Below are positions 1 to 8,790 of a DNA stretch of 64,000 nucleotides, piece after piece. The notes beneath the pieces are model-generated. The model saw nothing but the letters and a program-made list of their open reading frames with translations, searched no databases and was not told where the DNA came from. Origin of the DNA: Sphingomonas rosea (GTDB taxonomy: Bacteria; Pseudomonadota; Alphaproteobacteria; Sphingomonadales; Sphingomonadaceae); NCBI RefSeq assembly GCF_039538065.1, contig NZ_BAABBR010000001.1:1712501-1776500 (forward strand). The letters run 5' to 3'. The number at the start of each line of letters is the position of its first letter. Position 1 is the first letter of the stretch. The position numbers were made by a program, and so were the translations under genes.

Positions 1-470
1 AGGACGAGACCGACTACAAGTGGCGCGGGCGGCTCGACTTCACCGACAACGGGATCGACAATCGCTCGGGCACGATCCGGCTTCGCGCCGTGGTGTCGAA
101 CCCGACGCAGTTCCTGACGCCGGGCATGTTCGGCAACCTGCGGCTTGCCGCCGGCGGCACGACGAATGCGTTGATGGTGCCCGATGCGGCGGTCCAGACC
201 GACCAGGCGCGCAAGGTCGTGACCGTGGTCGGCAAGGACGGCAGCCTGTCGCCGCGGCCGGTGGTGGTGGGGCCGCTGCTCGACGGCTTGCGGGTCATCC
301 GCTCGGGCCTGTCCCCAAGCGACCGCGTGGTCATTGCCGGCGCGCAGCTCGCGATGCCGGGGGCCAAGGTGAACGTGAAGCCGGGCGTGATCCGTCCGGC
401 GCCCTCGCCGGCCGCGGCAAGCGCGCAACCGACCCAGCCGGCGGGCGAGGCGACCTTCTCGGCGCCTTGA
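1..470 (+). CDS. RND efflux periplasmic adaptor, C-terminal part
   Basis: The reading frame is open from base 3 and ends at TGA 468-470; the start lies left of the window. About 155 residues remain. They match the beta-barrel and membrane-proximal domains of MexA/AcrA-type adaptors, with the typical stretches NGIDNRSGTIRLRA and LTPGMFGNLRL. The tail is Pro/Ala-rich. The protein would bridge the inner-membrane pump and the outer membrane channel in the periplasm. It is followed after 57 bp by the pump gene and then the channel gene, so it is the first visible gene of a complete tripartite operon. Family assignment is firm; the substrate is unknown. Confidence 0.9.
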   Translation, partial: DETDYKWRGRLDFTDNGIDNRSGTIRLRAVVSNPTQFLTPGMFGNLRLAAGGTTNALMVPDAAVQTDQARKVVTVVGKDGSLSPRPVVVGPLLDGLRVIRSGLSPSDRVVIAGAQLAMPGAKVNVKPGVIRPAPSPAAASAQPTQPAGEATFSAP

Positions 471-527
471 GCCCAGCCGCCTTCATTCGATCCAACTGAA
501 CCCACGCCCCGGCGAGGAGCCGCACCC

Positions 528-3500
528 ATGCGCCTGTCCCGTTTCTTCATCACGCGGCCGATCTTCGCCGCCGTGCTCGCCATCCTCATCACGGTGATGG
601 GCGGGATCGCCTATTTCGCGCTGCCGGTGTCGCAATATCCCGACATCGTGCCGCCGACCGTGACGGTGAGCGCAAGCTATCCGGGCGCCTCGGCCGAGAC
701 CGTGTCCGAAACCGTCGCCGCGCCGATCGAGCAGGAGATCAACGGCGTCGACGACATGATCTACATGTCCTCGCAATCGACCGGCGACGGGCGGCTGACG
801 ATCACGGTCACATTCAAGCAGGGCACCGACCTCAACGCCGCGCAGGTGCTGGTCCAGAACCGGGTCGCGATTGCCGCGCCGCGCCTGCCGCAGGAAGTGC
901 AGCGATTGGGCGTGGTCACGCGCAAGACCTCGCCCGATTTCCTGATGGTGGTGAACCTCGTCTCGCCGGGCAACAAACTCGATCGCGGCTACATGTCCAA
1001 CTATGCGCTGACGCAGGTCCGCGACCGGCTGGCGCGGCTCGACGGGGTGGGCGACGTCCAGCTGTTCGGCGCGCGCGACTATGCCATGCGGGTGTGGATC
1101 GACCCGACGCGGGCGGCCGCGCTCAACCTGACGGCCGGCGAGATCGTCGCGGCGCTGCGCGCGCAGAACGTTCAGGTGGCCGCGGGCACGCTCGGCCAGC
1201 CGCCCTACAACACGGGCGCGGCCTATCAGCTCAACGTCGAGACGCAGGGCCGCCTCGCCGACCCGTCGCAGTTCGCCAATGTCGTCATCCGCAGCGATGC
1301 CGACGGGCGGCAGGTGCGGGTGTCGGACATCGGGCGGGTCGAACTCGGCGCCGCCGATTATGCCTCGAACACCTATCTGTCGGGTGAGCCGACGGTGCTG
1401 CTTGGCGTCTTCCAGCGGCCGGGCTCGAACGCGCTCGCCGCCGCCGAGCTGGTCAAGCAGGAGATGGAATCGGCGTCGAAGAGCTTTCCGCCGGGACTCG
1501 AATATCGGGTGATCTACAATCCGACCGAATTCATCGCGCAGTCGATCGACGCGGTCGGCCAAACGCTGCTCGAGGCGGTATTCCTCGTGGTGCTGGTGAT
1601 CCTCGTCTTCCTCCAGCGCTGGCGCGCGGCGCTGATTCCGGTGCTCGCCATTCCGGTTTCGCTGATCGGCACCTTCGCGGTGCTGCAGATGGTCGGCTAT
1701 TCGCTCAACAACCTGTCGCTGTTCGGACTGGTGCTGGCGATCGGGATCGTGGTCGACGACGCCATCGTCGTGGTCGAGAATGTCGAGCGCAATCTCGCCA
1801 AGGGGATGACCGGGCTGGAGGCGGCGCGGACCTCGATGGATGAGGTGGCCGGGGCGCTGGTCGCGATCGTGCTGGTGCTGTGTGCGGTGTTCCTGCCGAC
1901 GCTATTCCTCAACGGGCTGTCGGGTGCCTTCTACCACCAGTTTGCGGTGACGATTTCGGCGGCAACGCTCATCTCGCTGCTGCTGTCGCTGACGCTGTCG
2001 CCGGCGATGGCCGCGCTGCTCCTGAAGCCGCACGGTCACGAGCCGCCGAAGAACCGCCTTGCCGCGCTGGCGCAGGGCGCGGGCGACCGCTTCAACCGCG
2101 CGTTCGAGCGGTTCGGCGAGACCTACGCCAGGCTGACCCGGCGGCTGGTGCAGGCGCCCAAGCGGATGATGACGGCCTATGGCGTGCTGATCGCGCTGAC
2201 GGTGGGGATCTTCGTGATCACCCCGACGGGCTTCATCCCGGCGCAGGACCAGGGCTATTTCCTGACCGTCATCCAGTTGCCCGCGGGCTCGTCGCTCGAG
2301 CGCACCGACGCGGTGATGCGCAAGGTTGCCGCCCGAATCACGCCCATTCCGGGGGTGAAGGGCGCGGTCATGCTCGCGGGCTTCGACGGCGCCTCGCAGA
2401 CGCAGGCCCCCAACGCCGCCGCGGCCTATATTCCGCTCCAGTCGTTCGAGGAGCGCAAGAAACTCGGGGTGTCCCTGAAGGACATCATGGCCGAGGCGCA
2501 GAAGCGCACCGCCGACATCAACGAGGCACGGCTGCTGATCGTGCCACCGCCGCTCATCCAGGGCATCGGCTCGGCGGGCGGCTACCGGATGATCGTGCAG
2601 GATACCGGTGGCCACAGCTTCCAGGAGCTGAACGGCCTGTCGTGGGCGCTGATCGGCAAGGCCAACCAGACTCCGGGCCTTGCCCAAGTCTACACCCTGT
2701 TCGATGTCACGACGCCGCGCGTCTATGCCGACATCGACCGGGTGAAGGCCGACATGCTGGGCGTGCCGCCCGAGCGGATTTTCGAGGCGCTGCAGGTCTA
2801 TCTGGGCTCGGCCTTCGTCAACGACTTCAACCTCCTCGGCCGGACCTACCGCGTGACCGCGCAGGCCGACGCGCCCTATCGTGCGAGCGAGGCGGACATC
2901 GCCAACCTCCGCGCCCGGTCGAACAGCGGTGCCATGGTCCCGGTGGGCTCGGTCACGACCTTCCAGGACCGGACGGGGCCGTATCGCGTGTCGCGCTACA
3001 ACGGTTTCCCGGCGGTCGAGATCGACGGCGACACCGCGCCGGGATTCTCGTCGGGGCAGGCGCTGACCAAGATGGAGGGCCTCGCTGCCGGGGTGCTGCC
3101 CGCGGGCTTCCGGACCGAATGGACCGGGATCGCCTACCAGCAGAAGGCCGCCGGAAGCACGGCGACCCTCGTCTTCGGGCTCGCCGTCCTGTTCGTCTTC
3201 CTTGTGCTGGCGGCGCAGTTCGAGAGCTTGGTCCTGCCGCTGTCGATCATCCTGATCGTGCCCATGTGCCTGCTCGCGGCGATGGTCGGCGTGAACCTAC
3301 GCGGCATGGACAACAATGTCCTGACGCAGGTCGGGCTGGTTGTGCTGATCGCGCTTGCGGCCAAGAACGCCATCCTGATCGTCGAGTTCGCGCAGCAGGA
3401 CGAGGAAGCGGGGATGAGTCCGATCGAGGCGGCGGTGCGCGCCGCCCGCGACCGGCTGCGGCCGATCCTGATGACGAGCTTCGCCTTCATCCTGGGCTCG

Positions 3501-3701
3501 GTGCCGCTGCTGATCGCCGACGGGGCGGGCGCGGAGCTTCGCCAGGCGCTGGGGACGGCGGTGTTCTTCGGAATGGTCGGGGTGACCGCCTTCGGACTCA
3601 TCTTCACGCCGACCTTCTACGTCGTTTGCCGGAGCCTCGCGGAGAAGCTTCGCCGCCGTCGCGGGTCGGCACCCGAGCCCGCCCTGCTCCCGGCCGAATG
3701 A
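528..3701 (+). CDS. RND (HAE1/AcrB-type) multidrug efflux permease
   Basis: Encodes 1057 residues, the normal length for proton-driven hydrophobe/amphiphile exporters of the inner membrane. The N-terminus (FFITRPIFAAVLAILI) is the classic first helix. The proton-relay aspartates lie in GIVVDDAIVVVENVER at about residues 410-411 and the partner lysine in ALAAKNAILIVEFA at about 946. Two large periplasmic loops follow TM1 and TM7, as in AcrB. The ATG at 528 has a GAGGAG site just upstream. The gene sits between the adaptor and the outer membrane factor, so all three parts of one pump are present. Substrate range cannot be read from sequence. A divergent two-component operon lies downstream, but control by it is only a guess. 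Confidence 0.96.
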   Translation: MRLSRFFITRPIFAAVLAILITVMGGIAYFALPVSQYPDIVPPTVTVSASYPGASAETVSETVAAPIEQEINGVDDMIYMSSQSTGDGRLTITVTFKQGTDLNAAQVLVQNRVAIAAPRLPQEVQRLGVVTRKTSPDFLMVVNLVSPGNKLDRGYMSNYALTQVRDRLARLDGVGDVQLFGARDYAMRVWIDPTRAAALNLTAGEIVAALRAQNVQVAAGTLGQPPYNTGAAYQLNVETQGRLADPSQFANVVIRSDADGRQVRVSDIGRVELGAADYASNTYLSGEPTVLLGVFQRPGSNALAAAELVKQEMESASKSFPPGLEYRVIYNPTEFIAQSIDAVGQTLLEAVFLVVLVILVFLQRWRAALIPVLAIPVSLIGTFAVLQMVGYSLNNLSLFGLVLAIGIVVDDAIVVVENVERNLAKGMTGLEAARTSMDEVAGALVAIVLVLCAVFLPTLFLNGLSGAFYHQFAVTISAATLISLLLSLTLSPAMAALLLKPHGHEPPKNRLAALAQGAGDRFNRAFERFGETYARLTRRLVQAPKRMMTAYGVLIALTVGIFVITPTGFIPAQDQGYFLTVIQLPAGSSLERTDAVMRKVAARITPIPGVKGAVMLAGFDGASQTQAPNAAAAYIPLQSFEERKKLGVSLKDIMAEAQKRTADINEARLLIVPPPLIQGIGSAGGYRMIVQDTGGHSFQELNGLSWALIGKANQTPGLAQVYTLFDVTTPRVYADIDRVKADMLGVPPERIFEALQVYLGSAFVNDFNLLGRTYRVTAQADAPYRASEADIANLRARSNSGAMVPVGSVTTFQDRTGPYRVSRYNGFPAVEIDGDTAPGFSSGQALTKMEGLAAGVLPAGFRTEWTGIAYQQKAAGSTATLVFGLAVLFVFLVLAAQFESLVLPLSIILIVPMCLLAAMVGVNLRGMDNNVLTQVGLVVLIALAAKNAILIVEFAQQDEEAGMSPIEAAVRAARDRLRPILMTSFAFILGSVPLLIADGAGAELRQALGTAVFFGMVGVTAFGLIFTPTFYVVCRSLAEKLRRRRGSAPEPALLPAE

Positions 3702-3713
3702 GGACCTCAATCG

Positions 3714-5111
3714 ATGACCAAGAACCTGCTCCTCGCCTCGCTGTCGGCGATGACCCTCGCGGCCTGCGCCAGCGGTCCGGATTATGGGCCCAAGCCCGTC
3801 ACCGCCTCGGCCGCCGCGCCCTTCGTTCACCAGCAGGGGGCGGCGGTGACCCCGGCCGAGCCGGTCGGCAACTGGTGGCAGCTCTATCGCGATCCCGTGC
3901 TCGACGGGCTGGTCGGTGACGCGCTTGCCGCCAATACCGACGTTCGGGTGGCGGTCGGTCGGCTGGCCAAGGCGCGGGCACTGCTGCGCGAGACTCGCGG
4001 CAATCGCGAGCCGCAAATCGGCCTTGGCGGGTCGGCGCAATATGGCCGGCTGCCCGGCCCCGACCTCGGCCAGAAGCGCGAGGATCTGCAGGTCGATGTC
4101 GGGCTCGACGTCGCTTACGAGGTCGATCTATTCGGACGCGTGTCGCGCGGGATCGAGGCGGCGCGTGGCGACGTCGCGGCGGCGCAGGGCGACACCGATG
4201 CGGTGCGCGTCGCGGTGGTGGCCGACACCACGCGGGCTTATGCCGACGCGGCCTCGGCCGCCGAGCGGCTGGCGGTTGGAGAAAGCATCGTCGCGCTGCT
4301 CGACCGGTCGCTCAGCCTGACCGAGCGGCGTCATCAGGTCGGGCTTGCCAATGGGCTCGACACCGCCCGGATCGCGGCGCTGCGCGACCAGCGCCGGGCC
4401 GAGCTGCCGCGCATCGCGGCCGAGCGCGAGGCGGCGCTACTGCGCCTCGCGACTCTGACAGGGCGGGCGCCGCGCGACCTGCCGGTCGTTGCTGCGGCGC
4501 GGACGAGCACGTTGCGGCTCGATCGCCCCATTCCCGTCGGTGACGGGGCAGGGCTGCTGGCAAGGCGCCCCGACGTTCGTGCGGCCGAGCGGAGGCTCGC
4601 CGCCGCCACCGCTCGGATCGGGGTCGCGACCGCCGACCTCTATCCGCGGATCACGCTCGGCGGATCGGTCGGATCGAGCGGGGCAGGGCTCGGCAACCTG
4701 TTCGGTGCCAATCCGCTGACCTGGCTCGTGGGGCCGCTGATCAACTGGACCGCCAACCGCAGCGCCGCGCGGGCGCGGGTCGCCGGGGCCGAAGCGGATA
4801 CGCAGGTCGCGCTCGCCCAGTTCGACGGAGCGGTGCTCGGCGCGTTGCAGGAGACCGAGACGGCGCTCTCGGCCTATCGCCGGGCGCTCGAACGCCGGGC
4901 CGCGCTCCAGTCGGCGGCGGCCGAAGCGGAGAAGGCGGCGCGGATCACCCGCGCGCAGCAGCGCGAAGGGGCGATCGGCTCGCTCGAACTACTCGATGCC
5001 GAACGCACCGCGGCGGATTCGCGGGCGGCGCTGGCCGAGGCCGATGCGCGGATCGCCGACGCGCAGATCGACCTGTTCCGCTCGCTTGGCGGAAGCTGGA
5101 CGGCGGCCTAA
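3714..5111 (+). CDS. Outer membrane efflux lipoprotein, NodT/OprM type
   Basis: Encodes 465 residues of the TolC-like outer membrane factor family. The N-terminus is a lipoprotein signal with lipobox LAAC (Cys18), so it is probably acylated and sorted to the outer membrane. Two repeated helical hairpin and strand blocks follow, with typical segments NWWQLYRDPVLDGLV near residues 53-67, LARRPDVRAAERRLAAA and ATADLYPRITLGGSVG. The ATG at 3714 follows the pump stop by 12 bp with a GAGG site, so translation is likely coupled in one operon. It would form the exit duct of the pump encoded upstream. Confidence 0.95.
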   Translation: MTKNLLLASLSAMTLAACASGPDYGPKPVTASAAAPFVHQQGAAVTPAEPVGNWWQLYRDPVLDGLVGDALAANTDVRVAVGRLAKARALLRETRGNREPQIGLGGSAQYGRLPGPDLGQKREDLQVDVGLDVAYEVDLFGRVSRGIEAARGDVAAAQGDTDAVRVAVVADTTRAYADAASAAERLAVGESIVALLDRSLSLTERRHQVGLANGLDTARIAALRDQRRAELPRIAAEREAALLRLATLTGRAPRDLPVVAAARTSTLRLDRPIPVGDGAGLLARRPDVRAAERRLAAATARIGVATADLYPRITLGGSVGSSGAGLGNLFGANPLTWLVGPLINWTANRSAARARVAGAEADTQVALAQFDGAVLGALQETETALSAYRRALERRAALQSAAAEAEKAARITRAQQREGAIGSLELLDAERTAADSRAALAEADARIADAQIDLFRSLGGSWTAA

Positions 5112-5122
5112 CGCTGGCATCG

Positions 5123-6109
5123 ATGAGCAAGCGCAATCCCTATTACGCCGGGCCGGTCTCGGACCATTTCGACGGGCTGCGCTTCTTCAATCCGGGGCAG
5201 GGCTCGACCGACCGGGGACTGCGCGACATCCTGAAGTGGCAGCTCGGCGGTGGCCGGGCGAAATGGCCCAGGTCGGTGGCTGTCACGCCGACGAAACCCG
5301 AGCCGCGGATCGAGGGCCTCGCGGTGACGATGGTCGGGCATGCGAGCGTGCTGATCCAGGTTGAGGGGACGAATATCCTCGTCGATCCGGTCTGGTCGGA
5401 GCGGGCCAGCCCGGTCGGCTTCGCGGGGCCCAGGCGCGTCACCGCGCCGGGGATCGCGTTCGAGGATCTGCCGCCGATCGACCTCGTGCTCGTGACGCAC
5501 AATCATTACGACCACCTCGACCTCGCGACGCTCCGTCGGATCGAGGCCACGCATGCGCCGCTGGTCGTCACCCCGCTCGGCAACGACGTCGTCCTGCGGC
5601 GCGCGGTGGCCGCGGAGCGGATCGTGACGCTCGACTGGCATGGCGAGCATGCGGCGGGGGACGTGCGGATCACTTGCGTGCCCGCCAACCACTGGTCATC
5701 GCGGGGACTGGGGGACCGGCGGATGGCCTTGTGGGGCGGGTTCATGGTGCGCACGGCCAGGCGCCTCGTCTACAATGTCGGTGACACGGGCTTCGGCGAC
5801 GGGCGGATCTTCAGCGAGGTGAAGGCGCGACACGGGGCGCCCGACCTCGCGATCATTCCGATCGGGGCCTATGCGCCGCGCTGGTTCATGAAGGACCAGC
5901 ATGTCGATCCGGCCGAGGCGGTGCGGATCATGGAAGCATGCGGGGCGGCCTGCGCGGTCGGCGTTCATTGGGGGACGTTCCAGCTCACCGACGAAGCGCG
6001 CGACGAGCCGCGCCTGCGCCTCGCCGAGGCGGTTCGGGCGAGCGGCCATGACGCCGAGGCCTTCGTCGCGCTCGAACCCGGTCAGTGCTGGTCGATGGCG
6101 GCCGGCTGA
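5123..6109 (+). CDS. Metallo-beta-lactamase-fold hydrolase (NAPE-PLD/UlaG-like)
   Basis: Encodes 328 residues with the metal-binding motif HNHYDH (within LVTHNHYDHLDLATLRRI), a downstream NHWSSRG histidine, the bridging aspartate in NVGDTGFGDG and the late histidine in VGVHWGTFQLTDE. This pattern fits the COG2220 group that includes UlaG and N-acyl-phosphatidylethanolamine phospholipase D. The substrate is not predictable; a phospholipid or lactone-type ester is possible. It begins 11 bp after the efflux channel gene and so probably belongs to that operon, which is an unusual partner for a pump. Its 3' end overlaps the convergent sensor-kinase gene by 28 bp. No signal peptide is seen. Confidence 0.9.
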   Translation: MSKRNPYYAGPVSDHFDGLRFFNPGQGSTDRGLRDILKWQLGGGRAKWPRSVAVTPTKPEPRIEGLAVTMVGHASVLIQVEGTNILVDPVWSERASPVGFAGPRRVTAPGIAFEDLPPIDLVLVTHNHYDHLDLATLRRIEATHAPLVVTPLGNDVVLRRAVAAERIVTLDWHGEHAAGDVRITCVPANHWSSRGLGDRRMALWGGFMVRTARRLVYNVGDTGFGDGRIFSEVKARHGAPDLAIIPIGAYAPRWFMKDQHVDPAEAVRIMEACGAACAVGVHWGTFQLTDEARDEPRLRLAEAVRASGHDAEAFVALEPGQCWSMAAG

Positions 6110-7467
6110 GGGTTGCGGGCGACGAGGATTGTCGCGCGCAGACCGGGTTCGGCATCCTCGAGGAGGAGTTCGCCGCCGTGAAGGTGCGCGATGGCATTGA
6201 CGAGCGCGAGCCCGAGGCCCGCGCCGTGGCCATGGCGGGCGGGGTCGAGGCGACCGAAGCGGGCCAGCGCAAGGTCGCGCTGATCGGGAGCGATGCCGGG
6301 GCCGCGGTCGCTCACGGCGAAGGCGGTGCCGTGCGGCGTCTCGGCGACCGACAGCGAGAGGGCGCCCGGCTCGGCATAGCGGAGCGCATTCTCGATGAGA
6401 TTGCCGAGCGCCTGCGACAGCAGCTGGCGATCCGCGGCGATGGCGGGCGCCGAGCCCTCGACGGTGAGGGTGAAGCCCTTCTCCTCGGCGACGGGGCCGT
6501 AGAGGTCCTCGAGGTCGAGAAGCAAAGCGGCGGGGTCGACGGGGGCGAAGCGCTCGCGGCCCGCGCCAGCTTCCAGCCGCGCGATCTCGAGCGCAGTGGT
6601 GACGATCCGCAGCAGGAGGCGGGTCTCGCCGTCGGCCTTGGCGAGATCGGCCTGAGCTTCGGGATCGTCGGTCCGGGCAGAAACCCGTTCGAGATTGGCG
6701 CGCAGGCGGGTGAGGGGTGAGCGCAGGTCGTGGGCGAGGCCGTCGGTGACGAGGCGGAGTTCGGAGACGAGATGCTCGATCCGCTCGAGCATGAAGTTGA
6801 TGCTTCCGCCCAGTCGGTCGAAGGCGTCGCCGCTGCCCCGGTCGGGAACCCGCTGCGACAAGGCGCCGCCGGCGACCGCGCGCGAGGTCTGCTCGAAGCT
6901 TCGGATCCGGCTGGTCACGAGGCGCGTGATGATGAAGGCGCCGGCGGCGGCGAGCAGCAGGCCGAGCAGCATCGCGCCGGTCAGCACCTCGCCGACGATC
7001 TCGGTGAGCTGCGCCTCGTCGTCGACGACATAGCCGTTCAATAGCCGCGCGCCGTCGGCGAGGCGGGTGCCGACGAGGAGCATCTGCTCGGGTGCCTCGC
7101 GGTCGGCACGGAACAGCGCGGCGTGCTGGAAGCTGCCGTCGGCGCGGATGGTCGGCGGCCAAGCGGCGATATTGCCCGCGAGGCGCCGGCCCTGGGCATC
7201 GACCAGCAGCAGCGCGAGGTCCTTGTCGTCGGGCATGGTGCTGCGCGCCTCGACCACCGCCTTGAGGCCGTTCGCGCCCTCCGCCCGGTAGGTGGTGAGG
7301 AGGTCGTCGCGCAGCTCGTCGACGAGGGTGCGGGTGCCGGCGTCGATGCGCTGCTCGACGAGCTGCCAGATGCCGACCACGAGGATCGCCGCCGAGACGA
7401 TCTGGAGCACGAGCGTCAGGACGAACAGCTGGCCCGTGATCGAGCCGCCGCGGCGCGGGCTGGTCAG
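6082..7467 (-). CDS. Sensor histidine kinase (HAMP, HisKA, HATPase)
   Basis: A membrane sensor kinase. Visible parts in order: TM1 (FVLTLVLQIVSAAILVVGI), a periplasmic domain of about 130 residues, TM2 (MLLGLLLAAAGAFIITRLV), HAMP, the phospho-acceptor box DGLAHDLRSPLTRLR, the N box QALGNLIENALRYA and the G boxes DRGPGIAP and GAGLGLALV. The reading frame stays open far into the upstream regulator gene. I place the start at a CTG (7465-7467) that overlaps the regulator stop as CTGA, but a GTG at 7408-7410 is also possible, so the start is uncertain. It is the last gene of the PDZ-regulator-kinase operon. The signal is unknown. Confidence 0.92.
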   Translation of the reverse strand: MTSPRRGGSITGQLFVLTLVLQIVSAAILVVGIWQLVEQRIDAGTRTLVDELRDDLLTTYRAEGANGLKAVVEARSTMPDDKDLALLLVDAQGRRLAGNIAAWPPTIRADGSFQHAALFRADREAPEQMLLVGTRLADGARLLNGYVVDDEAQLTEIVGEVLTGAMLLGLLLAAAGAFIITRLVTSRIRSFEQTSRAVAGGALSQRVPDRGSGDAFDRLGGSINFMLERIEHLVSELRLVTDGLAHDLRSPLTRLRANLERVSARTDDPEAQADLAKADGETRLLLRIVTTALEIARLEAGAGRERFAPVDPAALLLDLEDLYGPVAEEKGFTLTVEGSAPAIAADRQLLSQALGNLIENALRYAEPGALSLSVAETPHGTAFAVSDRGPGIAPDQRDLALARFGRLDPARHGHGAGLGLALVNAIAHLHGGELLLEDAEPGLRATILVARNPQPAAIDQH

Positions 7468-8147
7468 GGTTCGAGCCCCAGCCGGTAGCCCGCGCCGCGC
7501 ACGGTGTGCAGCAACGGGGGCTGACCGGGCAATTCGATCTTCTTGCGCAGGCGGCTGACGTGGACGTCGATGACGTTGGTCCCGGGATCGAAATGATAGT
7601 CCCACACGCCTTCGAGCAGCATGGTCCGGGTGACGACCTCGCCGCTGTGGCGGAGGAGGAATTCGAGCAGGCGAAGCTCGCGCGGCTGGAGCGTGATGGC
7701 GAGGTTGCCGCGTCTGACCTTGCGGGTGAGCAGGTTGAGTTCAAGGTCGGCGCAGGTGAGGACGGTCTCGACCGCCTTGGCCGACCCGCGTCGCTGGAGG
7801 TTGGCGATGCGCGCGAGCAGCTCGGCAAAGCCGAACGGTTTGACGAGATAGTCGTCGGCGCCCTGCTCGAGCCCCTTCACCCGTTCGTCGAGCGAGGCCA
7901 TGGCCGAGAGGAAGATGACCGGCGTATCGATCCCCGAGGCACGGATCGCGCTCAGCACCGACAGCCCGTCGAGGCCGGGAAGCATGCGGTCGAGGATGAT
8001 GACCGAATAGGTCCCGTCGGTCGCGTGGAAGAGGCCGTCGCGGCCGTTGTCGGCATGGTCGACGACAAAGCCCGCCTCGGTCAGGCCCTTGACCACATAG
8101 TCGGCCGTGCTCCGGTCGTCTTCGACCAGCAGGATCTTTCGCGACAT
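7464..8147 (-). CDS. OmpR-family response regulator
   Basis: Encodes 227 residues: a receiver domain with acidic pair VEDD (10-11), phospho-acceptor Asp53 in ILDRMLPGLDGL and switch lysine in LVKPFG, then a winged-helix DNA-binding domain with the end motif SRLRKKIELPGQPPLLHTVRGAGYRLG. The ATG at 8147 has AGGAG 8 bp upstream; longer versions in this frame are not supported. It is the partner of the kinase encoded next. The 71-bp gap to the PDZ gene upstream and the same direction suggest a three-gene operon. Target genes cannot be read from the sequence; the neighbouring efflux operon on the other strand is a candidate only. Confidence 0.94.
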   Translation of the reverse strand: MSRKILLVEDDRSTADYVVKGLTEAGFVVDHADNGRDGLFHATDGTYSVIILDRMLPGLDGLSVLSAIRASGIDTPVIFLSAMASLDERVKGLEQGADDYLVKPFGFAELLARIANLQRRGSAKAVETVLTCADLELNLLTRKVRRGNLAITLQPRELRLLEFLLRHSGEVVTRTMLLEGVWDYHFDPGTNVIDVHVSRLRKKIELPGQPPLLHTVRGAGYRLGLEP

Positions 8148-8218
8148 CGTTTCTCCTGGCGGCATGGCTAGGTCAAAGGGGGGCGCGCGCACAAGGGTGG
8201 GCGCGGATGGGGCGGGGG

Positions 8219-8647
8219 TCACCGGCTGACCATCGGCGCCAGCCGCGCACGGCCGCGGTGGACGTCGAGCGCGACGCGCGCATGGCGGCTCCGGATCACC
8301 CGGACGAGGTCGGACGGAGTTGCCACGGGTTTGCCGTCGACCCGTGCGACGACGTCGCCGACCCGGAGCGGCGGGTCGGCGCTGCGCCGATGGTTGGCGA
8401 CGCTGGTGACGAACAGTCCGGCTTCGCCCGGCGGCAGGTGCGAGGTGCGGGCGACCTCGCTCGTCACCGGCTGGACGGTCGCGCCGACCATCCGGTCGAA
8501 CCGGAGCAACGCTTCCGCCTGTTGCCGCCCGCGGGTCATGCGGGTGCTGACGAGGACCAGTGCCATGCCCACGATCAACGCCGCCAGCAGCAACGGCGCG
8601 GCATAGTCGCGCAGGCTGGTGAGGAGGGAGCGCGGGGGCGGGGCCAT
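8219..8647 (-). CDS. Membrane-anchored PDZ-domain protein
   Basis: Encodes 142 residues: a short cytoplasmic start, one membrane helix (about 15-34, PLLLAALIVGMALVLVS), a linker, and a single PDZ domain over roughly residues 65-140 with the hallmark PPLRVGDVVARVDGKPV. There is no protease domain, so it is not a complete DegP/HtrA, although the layout looks like the PDZ end of one on a membrane anchor. It heads the operon that continues with a response regulator and sensor kinase. The PDZ part would face the periplasm and could bind misfolded or C-terminal peptides and feed the kinase; that role is inference. I do not recognise a named family. Confidence 0.75.
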   Translation of the reverse strand: MAPPPRSLLTSLRDYAAPLLLAALIVGMALVLVSTRMTRGRQQAEALLRFDRMVGATVQPVTSEVARTSHLPPGEAGLFVTSVANHRRSADPPLRVGDVVARVDGKPVATPSDLVRVIRSRHARVALDVHRGRARLAPMVSR

Positions 8648-8790
8648 GGCCCTTCATGGCCGAGCGCGCTTGTCCGCAGCCTGTTGGCATCATGACAATT
8701 TGCTCATGGTCGCTCCACCGCGCGTTCGGGCCAAGAGGGGCAAAGCCGTCTCATGGTTGGGATGCGGTTTCGGTGCCCGAGGGGGCGTTC

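Noticed and set aside
1880..3919. A 679-codon frame overlapping the RND pump and channel genes
   Set aside because: Runs through two well-supported genes in another register and has an Arg/Gly-rich shadow composition.
8680..8710. A sigma-54 promoter before the VirJ-like gene (TTGGCA and TTTGCT)
   Set aside because: The GG and GC elements are 14 bases apart rather than the required 10.
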